A stretch of 64,000 nt of DNA from Periconia sp. R9002 (Eukaryota; Ascomycota; Dothideomycetes; Pleosporales; Periconiaceae): NCBI GenBank assembly GCA_023627715.1, contig JAMAHW010000017.1:248001-312000 (forward strand), given 5' to 3'. The translations under genes and the position numbers were made by a program. Positions 1 through 11,712 of the stretch are shown here, one piece after another; positions within the stretch are counted from its first letter, which is position 1; every line of letters begins with the position of its first letter. The notes below the pieces were generated by a model. It searched no databases, had not been told where the DNA came from, and saw nothing but the letters and a program-made list of their open reading frames with translations.

Positions 1-2092
1 GAGAAGACGATAGAGTTTTCTGAAATTTGTCTGCGTATTGATTCAAAGAGTCCACTAATAGGAACACTTGATCCCCCTGTGAATATTGTCCATATCTGTC
101 CCCCTCGCTCCCGATAAACCTCAGCCCCCTATGACACTTTCAACCGACCCAACGTCTCATTCTTTTGTAAACGTATTGATGGATTAAGGAGAATATTATC
201 TACAATACCTCCTCATACTACTTACTCTAGCTAGGCAGTTTCATGGGTACCCCTACTGATTTACATCGCACGGCGTCGTATAGTAAAATCGCGAAAGCGA
301 TCAAAGACGTTAAACATCAACCAAACTAACCTTGACCTCTTTACCGTTAAGCCCGGCTTTTTAGCCCGTTTTATTTACATGTATGCATATCTACATGCCA
401 ATCTTCACATATTTCTCGTATTTGTGCCTCACCACCTAGGTTCAAGAGCTTATATAATTCTCTTTTACCTGGGGTTCGTTTAATAGCACGAGAAGTTATA
501 TCCAGAAACCAAAACCTATCCTACTGCATCCAAACTATAATATACATATATGCCTCCCTATGCGTCGTAATATCGCGTTAATATTACAGCCGAACAGTGT
601 TCTCCGCGCTTCCCACAAAATTCATTATTCCCCTTAGGATCTGGATATCTGTATCTTACGTAAAGCTGAAACCCTAGAAGCAAAGCATCGCCCTCCACCG
701 CATTATTGCGTATTACTCAATTACCACATCAAACAATAGAAGGGATATAGCACAAATAGTGAATACAGGATCATAGTGCATTTAAATAGAATGTAAGGAT
801 CGAAAGATCAGGCGGCAAATAATCCCTTATTTTGCTAACCATTGCCGCAGGTAGAGGAATCATTCTTCATAGGAGCCTATATCCAAGTTTTTCAGTGAAT
901 TTCATCTAAAGTCTCTTTAAGCACGTTTTGGTTTTTTTTCTTTTCTCTTTTTTCAAATCCTTCTGAATGATATAGAAAGTGTAGCAACCTAGAAGGGAAT
1001 ATGGCTGGAATATTTGAAGGCGTAGCGCATCATAATGTCTTCACCCGACATAATGCTCTTCTAATAAATGCCAAAGAGCCGACCAAAAATATTAAAAAAT
1101 GGCATAGTAATAAGGGCATGTAAAAATGCTGCTTGTTGTGTGCAAACTTGTAACTGTAACAACCTTAAATATCTAGCGTGTTCTCGAATCAGAGCCAATA
1201 AACTATCACAAACCTATTGAGGAATCAATTGCATAAGCGACAAAAAATGTACACGGACGCCAGGAAAACATGTTTGAGTCAGCATACCTCTCTGGCGTTC
1301 TGAAGCAACTCATCAGATGGAGCGGCAGAAGATGGTCAAGAAACCTTCATCTTCAGATAGTAAAGCGCAGCTGTGATCGAGCGAGGCAACGGCGTGCTTA
1401 TGGGAGAGAGGAGCCAATGGTGGTATCGGAATTCTTATCAAGAAGTAATTAACGCTCGCTTCCATTGTTACCATCACGTACAGTGTGTTCTAATTGCCCG
1501 CGTCAAGATGTGAATTACTAAGGAAGCCTAAGTGCTGGCTTAAACAAGACTTCAAGGTTACATTCGAACGAAGAGGAACTGGATTTATCATGGGGGTTGG
1601 CTGAGCACGGAACAGGGCGTTGACAGCTTTTCTTTCTCTAACACACCATTTAAAAGTATGGAGAAAGTACGTGAAGAGAATGTTTAACGATACTTTAAAG
1701 TAGAAAGTGCGGTTAACAGCCTTTTCCCAACCTCTAGTGCTAGTCAAACCCCGTAATGTTGGTTAAGCATCTTGTTTCTGCCAAACTCAAAGACTTTATT
1801 ATGTTCACCGAATACTTGTATCGATAATCCTCGCTGTTACACAGCATTCCAGCTAAGAACAACTCGAGTTTCCCAAATTAATATCTACCTTAGCTCTTTA
1901 TTCAATGATGGTTGTGCGCCTCGTCACGTGGCTTTCCCGGCTTCACTGCGTTTGCACACTAGGTGGGGCATATATAAGCTCTACCCCCATATGATAGTTG
2001 CGCAAGATTTCTTGTGGTTGGCCTCTAATCAGGCCTGCAAGATATCGCACACCCTTGATCTCAACCAACAGCCTCATCAGCCGCCTTGCGCT
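1..2092. other. Left flank without recognisable gene
   Basis: This AT-rich stretch has only short, uncharacteristic open frames in all six frames. I see no transposon protein, tRNA or long repeat. It is probably intergenic DNA or very decayed repeat. A TATA-like segment (GCATATATAAG) near 1968-1978 lies about 120 bp upstream of the F-box gene at 2093 and could belong to its promoter. Confidence 0.5.
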
Positions 2093-2639
2093 ATGGCTCT
2101 CTGGAAACCATTTAAGATTCCCCCAAACGTAATGTAGCCCGCGATACGCCTAGCCCTACAAACATAGCGACTAATGATTTCAGATCGTGGATACGTCGAA
2201 ACCGACACGTGCGACCCGGCAGACGACACGAGCCCTTCCCTCCCCGATTGCCTGCCTTCCTACCGAAGTTCTCCTTATGATCTTCGACGGTCTCCATAAC
2301 ATCGGCAAGGTCTGTCTTGCTCTCTCGTGCCGTGCCCTTTTACGAGTCTCTACACTTGCATCTATTGTTATCCCCGTCAACAGCCCAGTTATAAATGGCG
2401 CACACCACCTCATGCTCTGTCGTATTAGGCCTCACCCAATCCGGAGTTGGGGTTGTTGTTTGACCTGCATGAAATACCGTCCAACAGGCAAGTGTTACTG
2501 GAAGGGAAGGAGGAACCGTTTGTGCAACGCCGAAAGGTGGAATAAGGAAGTCCAGCTTTGGAAGAGAAAAGCAGTTGCGGTGTGCCCTGACTGTTGGCAA
2601 GAGGAATGGATTCGGAAGGATCCTCGGTATAGGAGATGA
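2093..2639 (+). CDS. Short F-box protein with cysteine-rich tail
   Basis: Two-exon model: 2093-2128 and 2184-2639, with a 55-nt intron (GTAATG...TTTCAG), giving 163 aa. The open frame of the second exon has no upstream ATG, so the 12-residue first exon MALWKPFKIPPN is inferred from the splice sites. The F-box core (LPTEVLLMIFDGL and the SCRALLRV helix) lies at about residues 36-68. F-box proteins bind Skp1 in SCF ubiquitin ligases and recruit a substrate. The C-terminal part carries two CxxC pairs (CLTC, CPDC) separated by a basic, Trp-rich segment, which suggests a metal-binding knuckle. The protein is short for the family, so it may be a truncated member. The substrate is unknown. Confidence 0.65.
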
Positions 2640-3431
2640 TAATGGCCTACGGTTACCCGCCTATCATTTTGTCAGGACTGTTAAGTTTCCACTTCTGCAG
2701 TTTTATCTAGTAAATGCCTAAAAGACAACCTCTAGTCCTAACAACACGTTCGATTGCCACTAGCACTGGACTTTTTTCAAAAATACCCTTGAGTAATAAC
2801 GCGCACCACCCTCTCAATGTCGCTACCGGCTAGCTGGAGTCAAACGGCGCTGTCAAATCTGCCGGACATGGTAGCCAAATGAACTGTTTTGTTATGAAAG
2901 CCGAGAGTTTGGGAAGATGCCTGTGTATTGTAGGCGTCGGAAAATAATGAGGGCCGGAAAACGAGACGGATCGAAGGCAATTCAGCTCAAACCACTGCTC
3001 TAGGAGCTTACCGAACCAGGCACGAGGACATCAGCTGATTGGTTAATCAAATATTCTCAATGATCACCCGAAATCACTAGTTGACATAACCTTGATCTTC
3101 CGACTCTTCACATTCTCTCCTCTGTCGCTAATCGTGCAGTGGCCGGGAGTAGTGTACAATAGTGTTCCATCTCACGCGCAGTATTGTAGAGCAAAATCTC
3201 TATGCACATCAATGAGTATTCTAGTAATATCCTTTCATCACCCTCTATGGTAATTATGGAACAGATCTAACGCATAACAGGCTCATGTATCATCCAATTC
3301 TATCTCGTCGGGTAGTCGTTTTAAAACATGGCAAAGTATTCAACTTCGTCTTTTGATTACTGCCTCCCTCTAAGTTTTAATATTCCACCCTTTCGCATAC
3401 AAATAATCTAAGCTGCGTTACGTACAAGAAA
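2640..3431. other. Intergenic, convergent 3' ends
   Basis: Spacer of about 790 bp between two convergent F-box genes. I see no ORF, repeat or RNA signal; it should contain the 3' UTRs of both genes. Confidence 0.5.
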
Positions 3432-4418
3432 CTAATTATCGCCTTCCTCGTCCTCACTATCTTCATCCCCTTCATTTTCAGTACCTTCTTCATCGAAACC
3501 AGGAAGAGATATGCTTATTCGCCTCCTTTTAGACATGCAATACTCTACCTTTTCGTCACCACTTTCTAAGATCTGGCTTCGGTCTGCAAGGTCTTGAGAA
3601 TTCCACGTTAGCCCGCCAAACGTGCCACACCCTACACCTGACATTCCCGAGATTGTGACGCACGGCTTGTCGTCATTCGTCTTGAAGCTAAGATGTTTTC
3701 TGTAGTACTGGTTTTTTTTGATCAAATCTCCTGTTTTTCTGTTCCATAACAAATCAGCATGGCTGCGCTCGACGTCATGCCAATGCCTGACAGCATCGTA
3801 GAGAAAGCCCATGCGTATACCTCCAGGACGAGGAATCACGGTTCGGAATTCCCACATCCCATCTCCGCGAACGGCAACCTGTTCGACTAGCTCTAGTGTT
3901 TCGATGGGTGGTTGGTAGATGAGAAGTTGTCGCCACTGCTGAGGAGTGGTTGTGTCTTGCGAGCGTAACTCGGGATCATGAGGATCGGGATATGGGGTAT
4001 GACTCCTAGAGAACACCGCGCAGTCTGTTCCATCAATTGGCCAAAATGTAGAGAACTGATCCATCAATATATCCGAATACGTTTCAACATACAGGGCCGA
4101 TCCTTTAGGCCTGGGCTGCTGGAAGAGCGCAGCCTGGATTTCCACATGTTCGAAGAGGCTCGCCCAAGTTTTATTGACAAGCTTGGCCTGGAGTAGGGTC
4201 GAGTGGGGAAGCTGAGACAGGATGATGATGAGGAGGTCTGGAGTGGACAATACAGCATCTTGGGCTGCTGAACTAATTGATTCACGAACAGCTGAAACCG
4301 GACTCGAAATGACAGGATATTTGGAACAATCTTCTTTCTGTGACGAACGTTTTCCGTAGTTGTAGTATACCGGTTTTGCCTTTACTCCCTTTCGAGCATA
4401 TTGTTTCGTTGGAGCCAT
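3432..4418 (-). CDS. F-box domain protein, intronless
   Basis: Single exon, 328 aa, starting at an ATG at 4418. The N-terminus is basic (MAPTKQYARKGVKAK), followed by a Ser-rich linker and an F-box at about residues 57-95 (LSTPDLLIIILSQLPHSTLL, then LVNKTWASLF). This 'xxLLxxILxxLPxxxLLxxxxVxKxW' pattern is typical of the many fungal F-box proteins that adapt substrates to the SCF ligase. The C-terminus is a strongly acidic tail (EEGTENEGDEDSEDEEGDN). No leucine-rich repeats or WD40 units are visible, so the substrate-binding part is not of a known repeat class. It is convergent with the short F-box gene at 2093. Family assignment is secure; role is unknown. Confidence 0.85.
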   Translation of the reverse strand: MAPTKQYARKGVKAKPVYYNYGKRSSQKEDCSKYPVISSPVSAVRESISSAAQDAVLSTPDLLIIILSQLPHSTLLQAKLVNKTWASLFEHVEIQAALFQQPRPKGSALYVETYSDILMDQFSTFWPIDGTDCAVFSRSHTPYPDPHDPELRSQDTTTPQQWRQLLIYQPPIETLELVEQVAVRGDGMWEFRTVIPRPGGIRMGFLYDAVRHWHDVERSHADLLWNRKTGDLIKKNQYYRKHLSFKTNDDKPCVTISGMSGVGCGTFGGLTWNSQDLADRSQILESGDEKVEYCMSKRRRISISLPGFDEEGTENEGDEDSEDEEGDN

Positions 4419-5017
4419 GCTGAATGATGATCAAGTAGAGAGATGCTTGGGTAACAGAATGAGTCACTACATCGAAGGGGGGTTTGATCTTTTATATTAG
4501 GGGCTGTGTCGCTCGCTTACTATGCATGCGGAAGCTAACTGCATTGACATTGAATGATGCGGCGTGGTATCAACCCATAATCCTTCCTGATTAGGCAGCC
4601 ATATAATATAACTCCAAGTTACGTAATGATAGCATAGTGTAGGATATCGATCTCCTTCCTATGGTATATTGGGCTCCTTTCCATAAACGCATGTTGGTAC
4701 ATTCTACAGCATGATGTATTATATAATACCCGATATTTCTGAAGCTCCACTTTTGACTAGAATGTTTCGTAATCTAGTAAACAGACAAGAATAATGCTTA
4801 TTAAGACAAGAATCGTTTTGGCTAGATACTATCTTAGTAGTCGTTTCCAAATTCTTGCGCGACTCCGTAGAGAAAGCCATGAAAAGCACCCACATAGCAA
4901 CTTTTTTGGTGTCGTCCACTTACATGATCCGTCTCACCCTTATCATTCTTCCTCTTCTTAATGCTAACCCCAGATTCTTATTCCATTTTTCTGCTCATTG
5001 CCATCAAGCCACACTTT
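4419..5017. other. Intergenic, no feature seen
   Basis: About 600 bp between the F-box start and the stop of the aldo-keto reductase. It should hold the F-box promoter and the reductase 3' UTR. Only chance ORFs are present. Confidence 0.45.
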
Positions 5018-6364
5018 TCACGCCAGACTTAAATCGCCCCGGTGCGGCTTGATAGCTTTTGGAGGTGCTACGTAATCAAAGGTACCCAATCCAGCGAGGA
5101 ACGAAGCATCTTGAGGACCCTGTGCCATGTACCCGGCCACGTTAATAAAGTTGTGGGGGAAACCAATGTCAAATTCATAGCCTTTATCGAGCTCTGCAAT
5201 GTCCTCGGGAGTGAGCTCAAGGCTTAGAGCTTCGACGTTAAGTTTGAGCTTATCGACACTAGACCCCCCAACCATGGGGAATATGTATGGGGCCTAATTT
5301 ATCGTAAGATAAGTCATTGAGAGAGGATCAATTGAGAAACGGACCTTTTGGATCACATAAGCAAGCGCTACAGATGTGATGGGGACGTTGTGCCTTTTGG
5401 CCACCTTATCTGCTATGGCAGACACTTGGGTTTCGCGGCCGGTGAGCAGATGGGGGGTTTGACGACCACCTTGTTTGGGAGGGGCATCAGGAGAACGTAT
5501 ATACCCTTGAAAACTCAGCTCCAATTCACAGAGATACAAAGTGGGTGAGACATACCAGCACCTAATACACCGAAGGGGTGGATGGCCATTCCTTCATCAC
5601 GGGCCATTGGAATCACGTCACGCTCCAGATCACGCTGAAGCAGGGAATAGCGACCCTGGTAGATGGAGAATGGGCGCAGTCCATGCTCGCGGGCGTAGGC
5701 GTTGGCTTTTACGACAACCTGTAACAGAGGAGTGAGTCATTGACATTCATAAATAGCAACGTAACATACCCAGGCAGGTGTGTCACTGATGCCAAGGTAC
5801 AGAACCTTGCGCTGCTGAATCAAGGTATTGAGTGACTGCATAAGCTCAGGTATCGAGGTAGCCAGATCCCATGCGTGGACATAGTAGATATCGATATAGT
5901 CTGTGCGGAGGTTCTTTAAGCTCTCGTCAATAGCAATATGCATGCTCTTTGTGCCAGTTCCACCGAAATTGCTCTGCTGGACAGGGTGGCCCATCTTGGC
6001 GCCGAGCGTATACTTCGTGGCGACGACCATCTCATGACGATGGCCCGTATTCTCCATCCATTCTCCAATGAACTGTTCGCTCTGACCGCCCTGGTAGACA
6101 TTGGCTGTGTCGATGAAATTTCCTCCAAGGTCATAGTAGGCATCCAGCAATTTGAAAGCATCTTCTTTGGTACACTCCCCCATCATGGCTCCCCATGCTG
6201 TTCCAAGGCCTGGCATATGTTTAGGGCAAGCGTACCAAATCAATATACTATCTCAACTCACTCATGCCACCAAGTGAGATTGGGCTGACACGGATAGATT
6301 CCGTCGGCGCCAGTAGACGGTGTCTGCCAAGTAGGCTCTTCGGCGGAGAGGGTTTCGGAGGCAT
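5018..6364 (-). CDS. Aldo-keto reductase, norsolorinic acid reductase / aryl-alcohol dehydrogenase type
   Basis: Five exons: 6364-6262, 6209-5770, 5718-5556, 5505-5345, 5293-5018; 380 aa, frame kept at each junction. The catalytic tetrad of the AKR superfamily is complete: D68 and Y73 (FIDTANVY), K100 (VATKYT), H146 (YYVHAWD). The C-terminal NADP-binding segment reads FPMVGGSSVDKL, and the tail FDIGFPHNF is typical of the fungal NorA/AAD subgroup. These cytosolic enzymes reduce aldehydes or ketones with NADPH; in aflatoxin clusters a relative is called norsolorinic acid reductase, but no polyketide synthase or other cluster gene is near, so a general aryl-alcohol dehydrogenase role is more likely. 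The fourth intron has an unusual donor (GTCCGT), chosen because it alone gives the conserved YVIQKAPYIFP join. Confidence 0.9.
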
Positions 6365-6760
6365 ATTTGGTGTCAAGTGATTTAATAACGACTAGATGGA
6401 AAGATGGAAAGGGAAGAAGTTCAGTGAGCTACCTGGCGTGTGAAGACACAGACAAGCGGAAATATGAAACGCCTTTTAAATGCTCTCCATGTCGTAGTAG
6501 ACTACATAGTTGAAAGCAGTACCTTAACTGAGCGTACGCTAACTCCGTTAAAGTCTACATTGCCTAACTCCTGCGTTGGTATGCTCTTCTATGTTCTTCT
6601 GGGCGTTCGTCTAGTTTCGGTCTTTCTCGGGGCCTGCTGCACGACAATAACTAGTTCACTGCGCGTCGGCCTGAAGCGGGTCTCCCAAAAGATGCGCACT
6701 GTGTCAATGTGAGTGTCGGACCATTTCCCAAATGCGTGTTGTGATTGGTTCTCGCCTAAT

Positions 6761-6795
6761 GCACAGAAGTTGCACTTGCACAGAAAGTTGCACTT
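6761..6795. repeat. Tandem 17/18-bp repeat
   Basis: Two adjacent copies of GCACAGAA(A)GTTGCACTT, at 6761-6777 and 6778-6795, differing by one inserted A. It lies about 400 bp upstream of the aldo-keto reductase start. It may be a duplicated regulatory element or a replication slip. Confidence 0.7.
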
Positions 6796-6957
6796 ACAAC
6801 ACTGTGCTGCACAACAAGATGTACTTTTAGAGATTGCATTTCAGATTACTGTGCATAAAGTGCCCTCTACTACGGACATCGCTCTTTAACGTCATGTAAC
6901 TCCGATTTGGGTACATGCCACACCTTCAACGTGCGCGGCTGTGAAGTGTTGATAGAA

Positions 6958-6964
6958 AGTTTTC

Positions 6965-6995
<31 letters not shown>

Positions 6996-7018
6996 CTTTT
7001 TTTTCTTTTTTTTTTTTT
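6958..7018. repeat. TTTTC polypyrimidine tract
   Basis: Repeated TTTTC units followed by longer T runs with isolated C. It produces a spurious poly-lysine ORF on the minus strand. Confidence 0.9.
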
Positions 7019-8405
7019 CGACTCGCGTGTAAATGTGAAATTTGTGAAGGTGGCGAGGATCGGTGACGCTGGGCATACTGTTCAACCTCGGAAATGATTC
7101 ATAAATAAAAAGACTATCCAGGCTACAGTGATTGACAAGAAAAAATTAAAATAACCGTCCATCCTTCAATACAAGTAGCTTAAATGCCTTCACCGAGACC
7201 GCCAAAACTGCTCTGCGCTCTCCTCACCATCAACGTCGTTTAACGAGCAGATCTTCACCTTATATACTTTACATTCTTTGCTCCCACGGACGATCATCTG
7301 TTCCCATACTGAATAATTACCAAATTCTGTACTCAATCTGTATATGAATAATACTAGAGTAGTACCTTGTCTTCTATTTAAACTTTGCCTAAAAACCCTA
7401 AAAAATGTTTGAAAACATTATAAGAAAAGTGCGCTTAAGAAAAAAAACTGCAATTAGTAAATAAAGTTTCAGTCTCTCAAATCCCATGCTTCCAGCCAAG
7501 GACGTTACCTGAGATCCAAAGCAGCGTCGATACCGTGACTGATTACACCAATTAATTGCGAAGAAGCAAACACTTTAATAGTCTACGAGATTTCGTTTTT
7601 GGTGAATTTGATATGATACACGGATAGACGAAAAGCACCGACGTACTGCCTAGGCTATGTCTATGTGCAAATGATATCTGAGAACTAAGAAAGATGATGT
7701 TCATTGCCAACGGTTTCATGAAACATACTAGAGTCTAAAATATCCTGTTATTGGGTGGTTGATCCTTCTCCACTAATGCTGAGTTTCACCATCTTTTGAG
7801 AAGGTGTTAAATGAGACGAACAACTAATCGCTGCTGAAAATGTAATAAATTTGATGTTAAAACAAGCTTTTAGTGTTTGAAATTAGTTAGCAGCACCCAG
7901 GCGTGTTAAACGATATCGAAGAGACTGGTGCGATACTGGGTGCCCTCGATATTCAAGGGACTCCATCACAGTCCCAATGATAGAGCTAACCGCTCGAGCT
8001 GCAGAAGGTTTCGGATGGTACCACAACTGGCGAAATCGACAGGATACCTTGAAGACGATTGCGCCTCAACAATGCTATGCAGGAAGCATTGAATATCGTT
8101 GAATTTACAATCTCAACTTTCTCCTATTCCTTGCTCTTTTGGCAGGCAGGCTCCTGTAAACATGTTTTTACATGCTGCCATTTTCTCTCTCGATTGATTA
8201 GAAGCTGTAAAGCCGAAGACCTACCGAGATTCGATGATGCAATCAATCAGTTCATCTAGAGGCTTGTTGCTTGGAGATTCAATGACCCAGGATGAGATCT
8301 GGGGTCAAAGAACACTTTTCCCCGGCATTCCCCTCACGGGTCGCTTAGGAACCAGGATTGTCTTAACTGATTCATATATCCGAATCCAGGCCTGCAAGGC
8401 ACCGC

Positions 8406-8412
8406 GGCTAAA
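8406..8412 (+). promoter_or_regulatory. Candidate XlnR/Xyr1 binding site (GGCTAAA)
   Basis: Exact match to GGCTAAA, the site described for the xylanolytic activator XlnR of Aspergillus, 412 bp upstream of the GH43 start codon. GGCTAA will occur by chance about once per 2 kb on either strand, so the call rests on its place upstream of a hemicellulase. CreA-type SYGGRG matches occur at 8299-8304 (CTGGGG) and 8627-8632 (GCGGGG), consistent with xylose induction and glucose repression. Confidence 0.4.
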
Positions 8413-8691
8413 GTTCACAACCACTATACACTAAAAACTCCTCACCCGCCTACTTCGCCCCACGTCATTGGTGGACACACTCAGAACGCGAAAATAGCAC
8501 CATGTTAATATCCTTAGCTTTGGATGATCATGTTGTACTATGGGGAAATTTCCACCGTTGAGATTGTGTTGGAGAAAATCATTCGACATCTGCGCCAATC
8601 ATAACTGGCCCTTAATGTACTCCTTTGCGGGGAAGCACACTAGAAGCGGAATTGGGGGGAAACCGCCACCTTGGAACTGTAACTACATCTG

Positions 8692-8698
8692 TATAAAT
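8692..8698 (+). promoter_or_regulatory. TATA box of first GH43 gene
   Basis: TATAAAT about 126 bp upstream of the ATG at 8824, a normal distance for a highly inducible fungal secreted-enzyme gene. Confidence 0.5.
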
Positions 8699-8823
8699 CT
8701 TGGAGCTATGCCTGCGCTGGCCCGAGGTTGTTGATTGTGTTCCGTCTTTGGAAAACCGGTTATTTGAAATAGTATTGTTTGTTCGGGCCTTGCTTTCAAC
8801 TTGACTCGGGTCAGTTTCAAGAG

Positions 8824-10452
8824 ATGCATATTCCTATCGGATGTTTCTTAGGCGCGTCGCTGGCTTTGACGACTATCGCAAAGCCAGTTGGCCAGCCTGA
8901 GCTTCACTCTCGGGCTACCGAATTCACGAACCCAGTGTTGTGGGAGGACTATCCCGATCTCGATGTTTCCCGTGTGGGAGATGTATTTTACTACTCCTCG
9001 TCTACTTTCGCTTTCTCCCCTGGAGCTCCTGTACTCAAATCTTACGATCTTGTGAATTGGACCCCCGTATCACACAGTGTGCCAAGACTGGACTTTGCCA
9101 GCAAATACAATCTCAACAGCGCAACAGACCGTGCGTATGTCAAAGGAATCTGGGCTAGCAGTCTTCAATACAGGAAAAGCGACGACACCTTTTACTGGAT
9201 CGGGTGCATTGAGGGGAAATCTTACGTCTACTCATCACCCAATTCCGGTGCCGGAGCCAACAATGGCGAAGTGAACAACTGGAACTGGTCCCTTCGTGCC
9301 ACCATCAACAAGTGCTACTATGACTGTGGCTTGTTCTTCGACGACGATAACACCGTATACGTCTCTTACGGAAATACTGATATCCAAGTCGCACAGCTAA
9401 ACAGCGATGTTAAGAGCGAAGCCCGATCCCAGTCTGTGTACAAAAGCTCCACAACCATCGAAGGCTCTCGTATGTACAAAGTCAACGGCTACTATTACAT
9501 CCTCGTAACGCGGCCCGCGAACGAGGAGTGGGTGCTCAAATCTAAAAGTCCTTTTGGCCCTTATGAACAGAGAGTTCTCGTCGCCAGCATCTCAGGGCCA
9601 CTCTCCAGCGCTGGATACGCCCACCAAGGCGGCATTGTGGGCACGAAAGATAACAAATGGTACTACGTGGGCTTCATGGATGCATACCCAGGTGGCCGAA
9701 TTCCTGTTTCTGCACCCATTACCTGGGGCTCTGACGGGTGGCCGACCCTCACAAAAGTCAATAACGGTTGGGGACTCACATATCCGATGCCCGTAGACAC
9801 CACTAAAACTGTACCGGCACCTGTGGGTACCGACAATTTCTCAGGGTCGGCATTGAGCCACGAGTGGGAGTGGAATCACAACCCAGACACCTCCAAATGG
9901 TCACTTTCCAACGGCGTCCAGCTTCAGACTGCAACCGTCACCAATGATCTTTTCACCGCGCGCAACACACTGACGCACCGCATTATCGGCCCCAAGTCGC
10001 AAGGCACGTTCCAAATTGACGTCAGCAAAATGCAAGATGGTGATCGTGCGGGTGCTGCACTGTTCCGAGACGTTGCGGCATACATTGGCGTATACAAGGA
10101 AGGCTCCTCCTCGCGTCTCGTCATGGTAAATAACCTCAGTCTCAACACAGACTGGTCGACAAAGTCGACTGGAACAATCGCGGCCACGGGACCTACCCTC
10201 GCATCAGGCACTACAAATGTTTGGCTGCGTGTGCAAGCCGATATCACGCCGGCGTTCAGCGGAGGCGCAACAAGGCAGACTACATTTTGGTACAGCACCG
10301 ATGGGAACAACTTCCAGCAACTTGGCCCGGCTTTTGGAATGACGAACACATGGCAATTCTTCACTGGATACAGATTTGCTGTTTTTAACCATGCTACGAA
10401 GGCGCTTGGGGGACAGGTTACGGTTAAGAGCTTCACTATGCAGAAATACTGA
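8824..10452 (+). CDS. Secreted GH43 beta-xylosidase / alpha-L-arabinofuranosidase with C-terminal beta-sandwich
   Basis: Intronless, 542 aa from the ATG at 8824; the open frame extends 15 codons upstream, but this ATG directly precedes a signal peptide (residues about 1-19, cleavage near IA-KP). The five-bladed GH43 propeller spans about 35-325. Likely catalytic residues: base D45 (NPVLWEDYPDLD), pKa modulator D167 (YYDCGLFFDDD), acid E213 (IEGSRMYK). Residues about 345-540 form the beta-sandwich C-terminal domain found in many xylosidases (DNFSGSALSHEWEWNHNPD). The enzyme should release xylose or arabinose from xylan side chains or oligosaccharides outside the cell. Exact specificity cannot be read from sequence. 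It is followed on the same strand by a second GH43 gene. Confidence 0.93.
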   Translation: MHIPIGCFLGASLALTTIAKPVGQPELHSRATEFTNPVLWEDYPDLDVSRVGDVFYYSSSTFAFSPGAPVLKSYDLVNWTPVSHSVPRLDFASKYNLNSATDRAYVKGIWASSLQYRKSDDTFYWIGCIEGKSYVYSSPNSGAGANNGEVNNWNWSLRATINKCYYDCGLFFDDDNTVYVSYGNTDIQVAQLNSDVKSEARSQSVYKSSTTIEGSRMYKVNGYYYILVTRPANEEWVLKSKSPFGPYEQRVLVASISGPLSSAGYAHQGGIVGTKDNKWYYVGFMDAYPGGRIPVSAPITWGSDGWPTLTKVNNGWGLTYPMPVDTTKTVPAPVGTDNFSGSALSHEWEWNHNPDTSKWSLSNGVQLQTATVTNDLFTARNTLTHRIIGPKSQGTFQIDVSKMQDGDRAGAALFRDVAAYIGVYKEGSSSRLVMVNNLSLNTDWSTKSTGTIAATGPTLASGTTNVWLRVQADITPAFSGGATRQTTFWYSTDGNNFQQLGPAFGMTNTWQFFTGYRFAVFNHATKALGGQVTVKSFTMQKY

Positions 10453-11712
10453 GAAGGTAGACGGGACATGTATTTGATGTGAAACAGGCTGTATAATTTA
10501 CATTACTGCTCCATTGTGGATATTCCGTTTTAAGTCTGTAGGTCTGCTATTGAATGTATATGATGTGTGGCATTCACTCCCGCTTTTGCGACGGTCAAAC
10601 CTTCGCTATTAAATGAAGTGATCTAAAAGAAAAAGAAGAAAGAATCAAGAAAAAGGAGACTTTTTGAACGATGCCTTGCAAAATTTTCAAATGTTTTGGA
10701 CAAGTCCCCACCTTTTCTCCACGTTCCTACATCCAATCGTTACCCCAGGACGAACTCTAGCTAGCGCTTGACACAAAACCCATGAACGGATAATTGATTC
10801 CCTCTATATTAATTTGTCAGGTATTAATTTGGGTTTGAAAGCAAAAATAGGGTACCTCGAGATGCGTGTGATTTTAGTCGGACGCTCAACTTCCAGGTTG
10901 GTGGTCAAAGTAAAGGAGCATCTATGAGCAGGAGCGTTACTTGTACATAAAGATTGAGCCAGGGCAACTAGACTAATATCCAAAATCACGAGCACTGGAT
11001 CCAAAATCACGATAAAATGGTTTATTTGGCGGAGGATTTAGAAGATGGGGAACTTGTTCATTTTGCCGGTGGCTCATCCTATGGTACCCGACTCCAGGTC
11101 TTAAACCAGGCCCAATCGAGGCTTTATAATTAACAGGTAAACATTCAATTTCCCATAGTGGTTTTTGAGGTCAAAGACGGGTAACAAGCATTTCGGGTCT
11201 CGCCTTGCATCCTTCTATAACCGAGCTTGGGCAACCCAGATCAGCCGCCTTATATCTATCCCTCCCGGAATCTTGTTACACCAAAGCTTCCTCTTTTTTT
11301 GCGCACTTCCAGATAGACTTGTATACGGAACTCGAGCCACCAGGTATAATTTGCGGCATAATTATACACAAATGAGGACGGAAGAAGAACTCAGTCGTTC
11401 CGCGTCCTATACAGCACGAATAAATTTTCCTTGGTTTGGAGATCAACAGGGGGTGGGTTTTATTGACGCGAAATTGCCGCCGCGTGGCTGGGCGGCACAT
11501 TACGCCTAATTAGAGCTACACCATGAAAAGAGGGGAGTAACAAGAAAAGTGCGGGGATGCAAGACTATAGACTCTGCTGCATATAACTGCTGAGACTTCA
11601 GCGGTATTGCTTAAACACAAAAGGCACGAGGAATTTCGACTATCAATGCAACTGGAGACTGAGTGAAGAACTCTTTCATGATTCACTGTTCAGTATAGTA
11701 AAATTTGGAACA
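10453..11712. other. Intergenic between two GH43 genes
   Basis: 1.26 kb holding the 3' UTR of the upstream and the promoter of the downstream hemicellulase. A CreA-like GCGGAG lies at 11029-11034. I did not find GGCTAA here. No ORF of note. Confidence 0.5.

Larger units (their letters stand above)
6365..8823. other. AT-rich intergenic region
   Basis: About 2.4 kb between the divergent reductase and first GH43 genes. It holds a short tandem repeat (6761-6795), a TTTTC polypyrimidine tract (about 6958-7018) and otherwise AT-rich DNA with no credible ORF. The right end carries candidate promoter elements of the GH43 gene, listed separately. Confidence 0.5.

Noticed and set aside
5018..6364. Aflatoxin-type secondary metabolite cluster because of the norsolorinic-acid-reductase-like gene
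   Set aside because: No polyketide synthase, P450 or cluster regulator lies within reach; the AKR family has many unrelated members.
6870..7085. Minus-strand ORF encoding a lysine run
   Set aside because: It is a translation of the TTTTC polypyrimidine tract and has no protein-like sequence.
9924..10469. 181-codon minus-strand ORF
   Set aside because: Antisense shadow of the GH43 gene at 8824; no domain and no own start context.
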